Origin: Megamerina dolium
Lineage: Eukaryota; Arthropoda; Insecta; Diptera; Megamerinidae
DNA length: 64,000 bases
NCBI GenBank assembly: GCA_963854835.1
Contig: OY978526.1
Location: 73,628,418 to 73,692,417 of the forward strand
Direction: 5' to 3'
Shown: in pieces, positions 11,500 through 24,223 of the stretch
Layout: each line of letters starts with the position of its first letter
Position numbering within the stretch: position 1 is the first letter of the stretch
The notes under the pieces: model-generated
Told to the model about the DNA's origin: nothing
The model's input: only the letters and a program-made list of their open reading frames with translations
The model's database searches: none
Program-made: the position numbers and the translations under genes

Positions 11500-12060
11500 T
11501 TATTTCAACGAAATTTCGCATGGGGAGCATATAGTTCAATAGTACTAAAACGAATAAAAGTGGGCATTCTCGGCTAATCATCTTAGCTACATGAAGCAAT
11601 CAAAGAAATTTAATTCGAAAACGTTCGTAATTTTGAACTGTCAAAACGTTTTTAATGCTCAACTCAAGATGACAATTCTCAATGCATAGACTAACAGTTG
11701 AGTGGGTAATAATCTAACTAAATTAAATACGAACATAGCCCACTATTCCATATAGCTTTCATACAAAGTCGCCATTGAGTTATGTTCAATGTTCTCGCTA
11801 TAATTTTCTTCAAAATTACTTTGGGACAGCCACCTTTAGCAAGCGGATCTCTATTTTAGTACATAATATTTTTCTGAGAAATGGACTTACCACACCCACT
11901 ATTTCATACATACATATTTAGCTCCCATACAAAGTTACTTTTGCGATATGTTAAATTTTGTCGTTATATTTTTCTTAAATAGGACTATAGCACAGCTATG
12001 TTTGGTGTACTGAGCTATATTTTATGTATATAGTCTATTAACAAATTGGCTTTCCACGCC
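11500..12060 (-). repeat. Family E tandem repeat, about 166-bp unit
   Basis: Two consecutive units align. The first runs CCCACTATTCCATATAGC, TTTCATACAAAGTCGCC, GTTATGTTCAATG, ATAATTTTCTTCAAAAT, GGGACAGC. The second runs CCCACTATTTCATAC, CTCCCATACAAAGTTAC, GATATGTTAAATTT, ATATTTTTCTTAAATA, AGCACAGC. The CATACAAA boxes are at 11760 and 11926. A third, more decayed unit may precede from 11510 (TTTCGCATGGGGAGCATATAG). I recall near-identical words in tephritid genomes. Orientation is given so that the box reads TTTGTATG on the sense strand. Confidence 0.6.
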
Positions 12061-12586
12061 TAAAAGTTTATATATTAATATTTTATATATATTTTGTTTG
12101 AACACTTTTGCTCAAAAAGGGCCAACTTAACATTATTTGATGGTATCCCCTTAATTTCTTTTTTGGATTTAAAATTCTTATAAAATCTAGGTCACATAGT
12201 ATTCTTTTCAAAAAGCTAAGGATCACTTTAATGTAATATAATTTACATGCATAGAAAAAACATATTCATATAGTTATAGTATTTATGATATCTTCTTGTT
12301 CTTAATTATATCCTCAATTTTATTTTTAAGTTCAAAATGTTCGCACATATGTTTGTTGTTCTCAATTAAATACATTTTTTTTGTTTGTTTCATTTTAAGA
12401 AAACATGCCTAAATTTGTATGGCATACATTAATGCTAAAGAAATATGTAGGTAGTAAGTATAAATGTACTAGAAATAGGAAAATATATATCATTTTTATA
12501 TTCTTACAAAATTTCTTAAAGAACATTGTACTTATTGACTTATGTTTATGGCGATGTGTTTGAATATGTATTGCCACATATTATTC
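12061..12586. other. A+T-rich DNA, no gene seen
   Basis: The minus frame 12395-12577 is an unremarkable chance frame. Confidence 0.55.
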
Positions 12587-12609
12587 TGCTGCTGCTGCTG
12601 CTGCTGCTG
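12587..12609. repeat. (CTG)n triplet run
   Basis: Seven perfect CTG units. Confidence 0.9.
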
Positions 12610-13795
12610 TCGAACAAATAGATATACATATTTACATATGTATTTTAAGAGCGTATGCAGATTATATTGATGTATAATTTTTAGGTCAACTTCTAATGCG
12701 GTACGTTAAAAAATAAAGGAGACCATAAAAAGTATACAAACAACTGGACAATAATAATATTTGTAATAATAATAATAACAATAGACTTAGTTGTTTTAAC
12801 AACAGTAGTGTCGGCAACACTTTAGCATAGTAAGTAATATTCAGACAAACAACAACGAGCATAATACTAAGTTATGCTTTTAATGTGTATATGTTCTGCT
12901 TGTTGTTGTGTTGTTCTGTGTATTTAGATACTTTTATGCTGTTATTCATGTGCACGGCAAAAGCAGTAACATTAATATAGTAATAATACGAAAAATAAAA
13001 AATGTTAAGAACACAATTAGCAAAACCAAACCAAAGAAATAAATAAACAAGCAACAACATTGATCGCCGCAAGACTAAAACTAAACAACATACATACATA
13101 TATACATACATACATGTATATAAATGTATACACATACATATGGACATACGACATGCATAAAACAGTTTCAATGTCATTAAAATTAATTGGCATATGTTAA
13201 CAAGCAGAAATGACATATACACACGCGGGCCATATTTATGTATGCACGAGTAAAAATTAAGAAAGAATAAAAATGAAAATGAAATCAACTGCTCACATGC
13301 ATAGAGTATATAGAATACACATATGCATACGAATAAATCCAAATCGACCAAAGCAAATAAATAGTAAGAAAAATTTCATATGACATGGTTTAGATACATA
13401 AGTATAATATTTATGTATAAGTATGCACGAATAGTATAATATGTACTCGTATATCCATATCAAATGTACGAGTTACCACAGTTATGTAGTTGCAAGTTGC
13501 CAATTATCAATTGCCGGTTATTGCCGACGGTTACCAATTACAAACATATTGCTCATGTAGTTACATATCGTACGTATGTATGTCAGTTTGTAATTCTCTC
13601 AAAACTGGCTCATATTAATGGCATAGAGTTTTAATAATCCGGAAAACAAAAATTTCTTTCTAAATTGAAAATTATTTTGCAATTTCATCAGAAATATTCA
13701 CGATATACTATTTCCCTAATTCGAATGATTCACTAAGTGGCCACCGAAATGGGTTAGAAAAACAGCACACACACACAGATGGAGTGATCGTTTGA
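12610..13795. other. A+T-rich DNA with CATA tracts
   Basis: A CATACATA stretch lies at 13090-13140. The minus frame 12872-13351 (159 codons) is rich in Tyr, Cys, Leu and Phe. It lacks splice or start context and any domain, and is best explained as chance in CATA/AAC-rich sequence. Confidence 0.55.
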
Positions 13796-14215
13796 AGGAT
13801 GATTTGTAGAACTTTATCTTGATAGCTTTGTATTTTCGTGCGTAAAGTGTGAAATCATAGCTAGCTAGCTAGCTACTTTTATATAGAGGATAGACAACAT
13901 TTTTATTCGATTATAACAATTTGCTATTATATTCATTGTATGATGCGGCTTATTTCATATACAAAGTCTCAGTTCGATAGCTTTACATTTTCATATTATT
14001 TAAAATCGTATAAACGATGCCTACATTCCATCGTTTTGTATGGGATGTACGCATGATATTCAAACAATTTAACAATGGGTTAAACGAACAAATTAATTTT
14101 TTGTTGAATATAACATTATTTGCCAATTTTCAGCTTGATTGCTTGAAAATTACGACAGTTATCGAGAGGACAGATAGGCAAATACTGTTAAATCGACTTA
14201 GATCTGTTAATCAAC
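13796..14215 (+). repeat. Family A, two units plus terminal module
   Basis: Unit landmarks: TTGATAGCTTTGTATTTTCG, GTAAAGTGTGAAA, TTTTATATAGAGG (13879), then GTTCGATAGCTTTACATTTTC and TTTTGTATGGGATGTACGC (14038), spacing about 159. A TAGC microsatellite (13857-13876) interrupts the first unit. The stretch 14126-14210 holds the terminal module: CAATTTTCAGCTTGATTGC, ATTACGACAGTTATCGAG, AGGACAGATAGGC, TTAAATCGACTTAGATC. Confidence 0.75.
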
Positions 14216-14493
14216 TTCTTATGGTCGAGTTTCTCTTCCAGCACTGTTGTGCGTGTTGAATTTTGGACAGTATTAGAAGGGACCTACTTATTTTAGCCGG
14301 TTCCGAACGGAAGTACCCTTGTGACGTCACTTTTCCTGAGCTTTGTTACAGAGTTATTTTAGAAGCTTTTCCATGGCAAATTGTTGCTGCCGAAAGAATT
14401 GCCAAATCCTTGCCGACAGGTGGGTACCGTTCGAAAGAAAAATCTTCACGATATTAAATTTATGCTTCAGCGTGGGATTGAACCCACGACCTT
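14212..14493 (-). mobile_element. tRNA-derived SINE, copy 2
   Basis: Body landmarks on the + strand: GAGTTTCTCTTCCAGCACTG, AGCCGGTTCCGAACGG, TTGTGACGTCACTTTTCC, TTTTCCATGGCAAATTGTTG, TTGCCGACAGGTGGGTACCG, and CGTGGGATTGAACCCACGAC. The last of these is a well-kept reversed B box. The element stops just past it, so the 5' half of the tRNA-like head (A box) is missing, and the 3' ATATGTGGCACTTA end is missing on the left. It abuts the family A terminal module, suggesting insertion into or beside it. The + frames at 14017-14259 and 14263-14457 cross it and are not genes. Confidence 0.8.
14474..14485 (-). promoter_or_regulatory. RNA polymerase III B box (SINE copy 2)
   Basis: On the minus strand it reads GGGTTCAATCCC, agreeing with the tRNA-gene B box GGTTCRANYCC. 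Without an A box it is unlikely to be active alone. Confidence 0.6.
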
Positions 14494-15597
14494 CACGACC
14501 ATTTTAAAATAATAATAATCCATATATCTTCGAAATTTTCTAAAAAAAAACTTGAATTTTAGTAAAATGGCGCCTTCACGACAATTGCATTATCATATGA
14601 CAATAAAAAATGTTTTATTAATATGAACATAAAATATTTTGTATATAATAATCATGCATATTTTTTAACTAATGCTATTTACCCTCGAAATAAATATATT
14701 GGTTTAATCAAAGAAAGTTAATTTTCGTCAAAAGCCGTTTACACCGCAATAGTATCTTTGTATGTCAAGTGACAGTATTTGATCGAAAAGAGTTAAAGGT
14801 GTATTTCAATTTGGGTTTGGTATATTCAAATTCTAAATGAAAGTGGAAATATAAAATAATCACAAAAATAACGGTAAAAAATTAGATAAAGCATTTGACA
14901 GTTAATGTTATAGAATATCAGTAATACCAACCTCAAAGTAGAACAGACGCAGGGCAGTGTCGCATTTTGACAAGAAAGAAATATTAAACTTATAGGTCTG
15001 TAGATATAGTCAGGTCATCTTAAATTTAGTATTGACTTTTTTGTCATGGTTTTTATATGGGAAATAATTAAATAAATATGATTTTGACTACAACTATGAG
15101 CATATAAGTTGAAACACATTTGATGATAAAACGTCAAAACTGTTCAAGCACGTTCAATCGAACATCCACAAATGTTTTTTGAGATGTCGTAAAAAAAATT
15201 GACAAAAATCATTAAATTAACCTGAAATAAAATTTATTCTTGCATTTGATTATATTTTTAAGGTTTTTATTTTAATTCTAAATCTAAACTTAAAATTTTT
15301 CTATTTGAGTTTTTGGTTTTTGAAAGAAGTTTATAACCTTGCCTTCACTTTTTGTTGTACTCCTTTTATTCATCTACATTTATCTATATACAAACATATC
15401 TTCATTTAATGCAAATTACTAGTGGCTTTGTGTATGCCAGCCAACAGTCAAGTGTTTACTACTACAACAATAACAACAACAACAACTACTACTACTAATC
15501 ATCGCATATGCATAACTGTATATTGCGTGCTCAAACCTCATATCATGTTGCGCAAATTACAATTTAAAACATCATCATCTATTGTACGAGTTCGACT
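14494..15597. other. A+T-rich DNA, no gene seen
   Basis: The 8-mer TTCACGAC at 14492 recurs at 14574, just beyond SINE copy 2; this is too short to call a target duplication. Triplet-rich ACA/ACT sequence lies at 15459-15500. Confidence 0.5.
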
Positions 15598-15626
15598 TGT
15601 TGTTGTTGTTGTTGTTGTTGTTGTTG
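15598..15626. repeat. (TTG)n triplet run
   Basis: About nine TTG units. The overlapping poly-Val and poly-Leu frames are its translations. Confidence 0.9.
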
Positions 15627-17633
15627 AAAGTGCATCAATTTTTATTATTTCGTATATTTCGTATTGTAAGTCTAATGCTATTGCCATTCACACTATTGTT
15701 AGTTGTTGTAAGATATACTATATTTATTTGTATGAATGTGCATATATTTATTGATCAACAAAAAATACATACATACGAGTATACTACCAATGACTGTCAA
15801 TTATTTCACCCCGAATGACTACTACTTATAAAACAATCATAATATTATTACTAATGCTTGCAACTACTGTATTATTACTATCGTATACATGTACATATGT
15901 ACATATGTATGCATGTGTTTACTATTATTACTTTTTTTTTTCTTCATATTATTATTAGCAGTGAGAGATGGAGTATTATAATTATAACCAAGAGCAATAG
16001 TGTATAGCAAGCAACAGTAGCAATAATATTACAATTGTGCATTAAAATTATAGAAGATTTGAAAAAAAAATAAAAAAAAAATTTATTTTTATGCCTCCAG
16101 CAAACATACTCACCACATGTGTCAGTATTTGTAAGTTTCGCATTGTAAAAATATGATTATGTATTCTTGATTGGCAAGAAGTTGTTGTACGTTAATTTGG
16201 CGCTACTTTTAGAGCAGAAAGCTATAAAAGAGGTTAAAGATGATTTTGTGTGTTTTTTTTTTTTTTTTGTTTTCGGTGAGAAACCAAGAAAATTCTTCCG
16301 CAAAGTGTATGTAGGGAGATTTTAAAAAGCACTCAGACGTTGTTAATTTGTAAAATATAATTGAGTAAGATATTTTACAATTGCCTATAATTTTTGAATA
16401 GACTGAAAAATCATATATTGTATTTGGATTTGTATTTCTTTTATTGTTCACTTCTTCCATGTTCCGTGTCCATTTTTATAGGTACGAATATTGTATTGTA
16501 TTGAACTGCACTGTATCATCTATTGACAGTAAAGAATTTTTCATTTTTCATATTTCATATTTCATCTCTCATAATTTTATCTTTATTTTGTATCATTTTT
16601 GCTACCTGTTCTGCATTAGTGCAATATTCGCAGATTAATTAACAAGGGTAGATGTATGCCTTTATGATGTCAAACCGGCATGTAGTCTATTTACACTTTA
16701 CAGGTAGGTACAGTTGAATAAAAATAGAGAAAAGAAAAATTTCCATTTGTAATGCTTAACGGCGTCAGGTATAAAATTCAAACTGGTATCTTTGGCATTT
16801 GTTCCTCTATTAAGTACATTTAAGTTGAAAATAAATATAAATACACTCAGTCTTATCTTGAATTTTTTCTGAATAGTTTTAGAAGCTTCGTTTGAAATAT
16901 TTGTGATTATTCGACAAAAGAAAAAAATCTCACATTGACAATTCTGACGTCATATTTATTAACATTTATATCTATTGACATATCTATATGTCTATTTAAT
17001 CTAAAATCGGCTTAACATACAATATGCTTAGTAGTTGGTAGTACTACCATTGACCGTAGCGCCCATGTCATTATGATTAGTTGCTTACGCTGATTTTTTA
17101 TTTATTTATGTAATCCAATACGATTATGAAAATAAGTAAATATAGAGTAGTGAGTGGCCAAAGAACGAATGTAGACGTCTGATTTTTGGCTTCTTTAATT
17201 CTTGTATACGCTACCTCTCAACTTCTCAACTTCGTGCAATTGTATGGCTTTAGTGTCAATCTTTCACTATTGATGCGTCTTTATTGTATGTAGTCGTCTC
17301 TGCTGCATATGTTACGATTTATTGAATGTCAATGTCCTTTTTCGGCCATAAATTGCTAGCTGCCTTCGAAATTTATATGTAGGGGGTACATAAAAGATAA
17401 GTAGAAATTATGTGTTACAAAGAAAGAGACAGCCAGTAGCCAGCCAGTCAGCCTGCTTGCAAGTTAGACAATAATTTAGTAGCGGTGATTTAAGTAATGG
17501 CACAATGACCACATTTATTGACACGGCAAGTAGATGAAAATTCAAGCAACACATTGACGTTGCAAGAAGCCAAAATGAAATTAATTTACGATGCTTGTCT
17601 ACACAATTGTGGTTGTCACTTTGGAGACGTATA
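15627..17633. other. A+T-rich DNA, no gene seen
   Basis: ATTATT stretches (15840-15960), an A/T homopolymer zone at 16060-16090, and a T18 run near 16252. CAGGTAGGT at 16701 resembles a splice junction, but the tract before it is weak. Confidence 0.55.
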
Positions 17634-17688
17634 GACGACGATGACGACGATGACGACGACGCCGATGATGACGATGACAATGACAATA
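17634..17688. repeat. Compound GAC / GAT triplet run
   Basis: Imperfect GAC and GAT units. The Ser-rich minus frame 17408-17686 reads through it. Confidence 0.85.
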
Positions 17689-18756
17689 TTCATTTGTGAC
17701 TTGTGTTGAAATAAATAGAAGGTAGGAACAGGTTCCGCTTTTAGTTGAAATTTTTCACGATATCAATGAGTGTAGGTACAGGTATTTTTGCTTATTTTCA
17801 TTTCTAATTGATCCCTTTTATTAGTTTTATACTTTCATTATTTTATTCATTTCTTCTCAGTTTATGTTCTACAAAGCAACAAAAAAATATAAAACAAGAA
17901 CTGGATTTGTATTTTGTTTTTGGGTTTATTATTATCGTAAATGTATTATATGAGACTATTTTAAGACCTGTCAAGCCTGTCAAACGAAATAACAACAAAA
18001 CAGAAAAGAGAGAGGTACTTCGATAAAAAAAATTGAAACAAGGAAAACAACAATTACATAGGGAGTAGCACTTTGAAAACAACAAACAAAAAGAGACAAA
18101 AATAAATCAACAAACGAAATTAACTGCGGTGCACATGCATCAATGACCTGAGGTTGACGTACCCACATTAGGTTGAATGATTTTGCAAAAAAAAAAAAAA
18201 CAAATGTTTTTTCGTGTGGATTTGACAGTATAAGATTCTTTTTTTCTTTTTCTTCTAATAAATATATGGGGGAATTTTATTAAAATATATTTGAATAACG
18301 TATGAAATATGAAAATTTTAACTGACGAATTAATGATAATTTCAATGAATTCACTATTTTTTATATGCTTTTTGTAATTTGATCTTTTACAAAAGGTTTT
18401 TGTCATTTGAATTTTTTCAAAATATCTAAACGTAATCATCATCAATGATCGTTTAGTGTTGGTACTTAAATTGAGATGGTCGCTTTGTAGGTAGCTGAGA
18501 CTCAAGTGATTTCAGTTGATCTATTTATACCGTGAGTGAGTCATAATTTACGACAGTGCATGATTTCAATATATTAGATCTATTTTGCACACAAATATTT
18601 TCTATTTATGATTATTTTTCTAGCGAAGAGAGAAGACAAATGCAATTCTCAGTTATAGTACCAAACAAAATTTCTAAACCTTACAATCAAAGAGCTAAGA
18701 CCATATTAAATTTCTGCTTCTATTTTTAACGCCCATAAGTACAAGTTAAACATATC
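17689..18756. other. A+T-rich DNA, no gene seen
   Basis: A13 tract near 18188. The minus frame 18140-18505 (121 codons) is Lys/Ile/Phe-rich and lacks any recognisable motif. Confidence 0.5.
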
Positions 18757-19545
18757 GAAATGTTACGATCTAAATCTGTCTGTCTGTCCACACGATAACT
18801 GTCGTAATTATAGAGCCGTCAAGCTGAAAATTAGAGCATGTGATTAAATTTAGTTACTAATACCCACATTTTAAAATGAGTGCAATCGGATAAAATCTAC
18901 ACCAACCTCCCATACAAAAGAATGCGTTTTTTTTTTGCAGTTTACGCACTTAAATATAAAGTTATCACGCTGAAACTCAGATAATATGATTAGATTTGCT
19001 AATGAATGGCAGATTTCGAAAATAAGCGGAATCGGATGAAAATTGCGCCTACTTCCCATAAAAATTTTGTGCTTCAGTATGTGTAAAATACATATTTGCG
19101 CACGAAAATATTAAGGCAACAAGCTGAAACTCGGTAAGTATGATTATATTTACCAATGACTATACATATTTCAAAATGACCCAAATGGGATGAAAATCAC
19201 ACATATCACCCATACAAAAGTATGTTGCAGAATGTGTTTTTTCACGGTTTTTGTATGAAAATATAAAGCTGTTACATTGAAACTCAGTATATACCATTTT
19301 ATGTATTTAAGAATGTTCGAGTTCAAAAATAGGCGAAATCGAATGAAAATTTCACCAATCTCCCATATAAATTTATGCTTCTGTAAGTATATTTTCATAA
19401 TTTGAGTATGAAAATATAAAGTTATAAAGTTGAAATTGCGTATGCATAATTATTTTTAACAGTTACTATACATATTTCAAAATGAGCGGAATCGGATAAA
19501 ATCTACTCATAATTCTCATATAAAAGTAGTATGTTATCAATCGTA
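18757..19545 (-). repeat. Family A array, five units plus terminal module
   Basis: CATA boxes at 18911, 19057, 19211, 19364 and 19517 give spacings of 146, 154, 153 and 153 bp. Each unit on the + strand carries CGGATGAAAAT-type and CTCCCATACAAAAGTATG-type blocks, followed by ATATAAAGTTATNNNGCTGAAAC. The left end (18757-18840) holds the terminal module reversed: CTGTCTGTCTGTCC, CGATAACTGTCGTAATTATAG, GCTGAAAATTAGAG. The two minus frames here (18871-19059, 19171-19398) give similar peptides because they translate the repeat. Confidence 0.85.
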
Positions 19546-20497
19546 CGAACATCTAAATCTATGGGACTGTAACTTTCCATATGTACAATTGATTAATTTA
19601 TCAACAATACATGCAAAAAATAAATTACAATAACAACTCACAACAGTAGAGCATTTGCCCATATTGATCTCAAACATGTACAGCATTTTAGTGCCAACTT
19701 GCACATAAAATTTGAAAGATTTTGAATTTTCCAATTTTTCAATACTAAAATCTCTTGTAAATTATTTTCTTCTTATGCATTTTTGGTCTGAAAATTTGTT
19801 GTTGATGTGTTGGATTTTAGTGCTGAAATAGTTAATTGAATTCTTATAGGTTAAAGTTGACACCAAATCTAACCAAATTGCTTAATATTGCATATATTGT
19901 TACGGTTTCTTTAACAATTTGTATTATAAATTTGCATATATTTCCTAATAATGTTTTCATAAATTATACAATACAATTCAATGCAATCTCATCTCTCACC
20001 GTTTGTATGATAATGATCATGCGTATCATGTGTACGCAAATAGATGCATACATACTACCGAGTGTATTATACTTGATTGATATTATGTGGTCATACTTAA
20101 TTGTAATTATGTTTTATTTTTATATACATATATATATATATATATTTTTTTTTTTTGTCTTGTATTCTCAAGTCAAACAGCTTTACCTTTGAGTCATTCA
20201 GATACTTAAATTTTGAATAAATTATTATTAATTACGATGCAGTAAGAGTAGACCATAAGAGGAACAGAAGAAAAACAAGCCTAAACAAAACATTAACAAT
20301 TTATATATATGCATATATAGTATATATATATTTCACAAATAAAATGGAGTCAAAATTTAAATTTATAATATCATTTGATTAAATTCAAATTGTGAACAAA
20401 AATAGTATTATTCACATATATGCGTGTGTTTTCTTCCTCAATTTGAAGAAAAACGTGTTTATTTTTCAACTTTTTTTTCATTTGTTTTGTTTTTTTA
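19546..20497. other. A+T-rich DNA, no gene seen
   Basis: TA and T runs at 20130-20158. The + frame 19836-20192 (118 codons, Ile/Leu/Tyr-rich) has no domain and ends in the TA/T run. Confidence 0.5.
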
Positions 20498-20499
20498 TC

Positions 20500-20539
<40 letters not shown>

Positions 20540-20586
20540 TTATTATAATGCAGTGGAATAAGAGAAAGAGAGAGAGAGAGAAAGAG
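20498..20586. repeat. (ATT)n followed by (GA)n microsatellite
   Basis: ATT units at 20498-20547, then AGAGAAAGAGAGAGAGAG at 20561-20586. Frames on both strands here are repeat translations. Confidence 0.9.
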
Positions 20587-21969
20587 TAGAAAAAACAACA
20601 GTAAGAAAATTATTGAAAATATTGTCTGGTGATGATGTTAATCCAGTCGGCCTGATGCGGTTACTGATAGTGCTGATGGTATTGCCATACGTACACACTC
20701 GTACAAGGTGATCCCCGTAATTTGAATTTAGTATTTTACTACAATATTTTGATAGTTATACTTATATCTGGCTTGAGAAAATATAGAGAACCAATGGAAT
20801 TCTCTTTTACATACGAAAATCTTTGCATTGAAGGGCGAACGTAGTTGATTTTAAAATGTTTGTAGTAGAGGGTTTTGCGGTTTTTAAAAGCAATTTCCTC
20901 ACTTTTAAGCCATCGGGAGCTTTATATTAATAATGTTTTAACCCAAATATCAAGTACTGTGATCTAAAAAGTCTTTTGTGTTAAAAAATATCCTTTATTT
21001 AATTTATTTAGATTTTTCAGAGTTTGGAAAAAAAAAGCAAAGTTCTCAGATTGACCATTATTTTGCTATCATAAAAAATATTTTACTTTTTATATTGACT
21101 TAATGACTTTAAGAATTAACAACAACAAAAGGCACAAATAAATTGACCGCTTTATTTGCAGCAAAATTAATAAAATTAATTAATTAATTAATGAAAAATA
21201 GTATTGATGTTGCCAAGGTGAATTAACACAAGTTCATTTTAATTCGGCACCAACTGCGACATTACAAAATCCACATGTATTTAGTTTTTTTATATAACTC
21301 TTAAAACCCAGCAATCAAATTAATAAAACAATTTTTTTTTTAATCAATTAAAACTACAATTAAAGCTATTTTAGTACGACCACCTTACTAATTGCACCTT
21401 GGTTGCTCTTAATCAAGAATTGTTGAGTATAATTGGAGTAAAATTGGCATCGTCTTAATGTATTGAGTTTCATTATTTTTATAATTTATATATTTTATGA
21501 TTCGAATATCAGTTGGATGTCTATTTAAAAATTCAACCATTCACACACTTTGATTCAGTAAAATGTTTTTATCAATGCGCATATACAATACATTATTTCA
21601 CAGCTTCCACAACTTAATTTTATCACCCTGTTTATTCGCCCTTCCCCAATTTGGCCATTATACACACTCGTACATCAAGATAGTATGTTGCATGAAATTA
21701 TATTGTACATATGTATATTGTAGTACGAGTAGTATTGTGTGATCTGTGTGATGTGATTTGATGTTGATGTTGATGTTGACGTGAAGGTAAAGTCCATTCG
21801 TAGTGAATTTAAAGGTGTAGTATGCATAATCAAAATAACTTTAAAATTCAAATAAAATGAAGACGAAGAAAAAACAAAGCACAAAGAAGAGAGAAAAAAA
21901 AAAAGAAAAACAGAAATAGGTACGCATTATATCAAACAACAGAGCCACTAAAATAGACAATAACAGAAA
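20587..21969. other. A+T-rich DNA, no gene seen
   Basis: A TAAT tandem at 21176-21192 and a TGATGT repeat at 21755-21780. Nothing coding recognised. Confidence 0.55.
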
Positions 21970-22002
<33 letters not shown>

Positions 22003-22036
22003 CAGCAGCAGTTGTAGTGGCAGCAGCGGCAGCAGT
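21970..22036. repeat. (AGT)n passing into (AGC)n triplet run
   Basis: Eleven or more AGT units followed by AGC/GGC units. The long poly-Leu segment of the minus frame 21841-22281 is its translation. Confidence 0.9.
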
Positions 22037-23699
22037 AACAACAAAAACAAAGAACACCTTTCAAAATTTATGTGATTTTGTTCATATGTACCTATATACA
22101 TATATAGGGGATTGCATAATAACATGGCATGGGCTTCTTCTTTAGTTTCGTTAGAACTGTTTGAAATGCCAATTGAAATATATTGAGGTATACTACACGA
22201 AAAACCCTTAAAATAGGCAACTTTTAAATACTTTTTGTACATAATTATTATAAAAAAATATTTTAGAAAATAACATTTCATTTAATTAAACTTGTTGTTC
22301 AATCAATGATTGCCATGTTACCCCATAATGCCCTATTTTGTGCTGTCAGAGTGTGTGATTGTGATTTTTTTTTCGGCCTGTTTTCCATTAGTGTTTTTGT
22401 GCATTTTTATGTACATATGTGTGTACGACTGTGTTAAAGCCGTATACACACATATGCATGCATCAGTGGTATGTGGGTCAATTTAAAAAGCTACAAATTA
22501 ATACAAAATACTCACACATATACATACATACATACATAATGTACAAATACAAACATTTAAAATATAGGTATTTCATTTCATTTCATTTCATTTCATTTGA
22601 GTTTTTTGTATCTTTTCGATTGATTGCCTTAAAAATAAACAAAAAACACCTTCTATTGTGATTTATCAATTGATTTTCCACATACTTACATGTGATTTTA
22701 TTTTTCCCAAATCGAATAGACATATGTACTAGGTGTTCCAGCACATATACAATGGTGGTTAACTTTGTTTATAAAAAAAATATGTATATTTGTATATGTA
22801 AGTAATAAAATGAAAAAGGAAAAGTTAAGCTTTACAACAAATAAACAAACAAGTATAAAAAAAAATCGTATAAAAATAAAATATAGAAGTCATAAATAAT
22901 AGCAACAGCAGCAACAACAATGAGAGCTAAGTAGAAGAAAACGAAATGAAAGGGTTCCTTTTGTTTTACGCATACGTATGGGTGTACATACATTTAGCTT
23001 TTATTTCGTTATTTCTGATTGTTTTTTCATGATTTTATCATACTTATTTATTTATTTATTTTTGCATTGCATTTATTAAATGTGTTACAAATGATTTCAC
23101 AAGGTACAATGCCATCACTTTTATAATAATTGAGGACACACATATTTTCCTTTGCGCTTCCCGCCACTTTGCCTCTTTTTGTGCTCTCCATCTTCCACTT
23201 TGTATGTATATTTTATTCATAATTATATTTTTATACATATATATTTGTTTTTATTATATTTTTCACTTATACATAAATAGCATGGATTTTTGTAATAATT
23301 GTTTGTCTTTTCGTTTAGTGTAGGTACAAGTGTTTCTTTTCTTATCACTATTGTATTGCATAATATAATACAATCAGTGTAGCATAAAAACGAAGTATAT
23401 AAAACAAAATTATCTTACCCGTCGTATTGGGCAACAGATTAAGGCAGATAATGAACAGTTTTTATAGTCCTTTGATTTCTTAAGCCGCTACGATTAAAAA
23501 TATACAAACACGGGGTGGTGGGTTAATACAATATAATTTGTTTGCAGCCAGAATACAGAAAGTTAAATACAAAAATTTTTGGTGTCTAATTATGTACTGT
23601 ACGTATGTATTTTTCTATGAACCATGGGGTGTCACTTATTGCTTTTAATTATAAAGGAAATATGGAAATTTAAGAAAACTGCCTTCAATTCTGAAAGAA
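22037..23699. other. A+T-rich DNA, no gene seen
   Basis: Apart from the TTTCA run listed separately, it holds ATTT units at 23044-23062 and AAACAAAC-type tracts near 22840. No coding frame of note. Confidence 0.55.
22571..22599. repeat. (TTTCA)n pentanucleotide repeat
   Basis: Five near-perfect TTTCA units, the only long pentanucleotide run seen. Confidence 0.85.
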
Positions 23700-23764
23700 T
23701 ATGCTTTTGTATACGACCATTTTCTGTTATATGAATTCAAGGATATAACTACAATAACTTTAAA

Positions 23765-24150
23765 CACTAAGCTTGAATTCGATACATGTGAGTTTCATTC
23801 GATTACGCCCATTATCTGATATATTTATTTTAACGTCAGATCAACTCAACTTATCAGACTTTAGTTCGATATTTTTATATTTTCGCGAGCAAATTGTGAG
23901 AATACAAATTCAAATATATATTTTGTATGGGAAATAAACTCTTTATCCGATTTCACCTATTCACGAACTAGTGTGTTCGTTGATGAAGATAGTCTGATGT
24001 ACCAATATTCACTTCGAACGCTCAATAATTATGGCAGTTTTCGCCTCAGCAGCTGACAAACATTACTAAATCGATTCATATTATCATTCTAATATAAAAT
24101 ACAATATTTATGCATTTCTACATTTGTCACCTCTCCTTATGGGTGTTACA
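23765..24150 (+). repeat. Family A, about two degraded units plus terminal module
   Basis: GATACATGTGAGTTTCATTCG (near 23781), then TAGTTCGATATTTTTATATTTTCG, GCAAATTGTGAGAAT and TTTTGTATGGGAAATA (23924), spacing about 143. The terminal module follows: CAATATTCACTTCGAACGC, ATAATTATGGCAGTTTTCG, CTAAATCGATTCATAT, CACCTCTCCTTATGGGTGTT. Confidence 0.7.
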
Positions 24151-24223
24151 AACGTAAACACAAACTCATACACCACATACAACACAATTTTCGTCATATA
24201 CTAGTTAAGATGAGAGGAAAAAG

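Noticed and set aside
12872..13351. 159-codon minus frame, the longest complete frame in the window
   Set aside because: Composition is skewed to Tyr, Cys, Leu and Phe, it arises from CATA- and AAC-rich DNA, and no domain, start context or splice sites support it.
16685..16707. CAG|GTAGGT junction as a recursive splice site
   Set aside because: The sequence before it (TATTTACACTTTA) is a weak pyrimidine tract, so both halves are not strong together.
16945..16952. TGACGTCA (CRE-like) palindromes at 16945, 31017 and within SINE copy 2
   Set aside because: An 8-base word is expected about once by chance in this length, one is a SINE variant, and no cluster or promoter context supports it.
18871..19398. 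Minus-strand frames with similar peptides (FVWEVGV, FIWEIGE), repeated at 38.2, 54.4, 57.1 and 62 kb
   Set aside because: They are translations of the family A repeat. Similarity follows the DNA repeat, frames are broken by stops between units, and both orientations occur.
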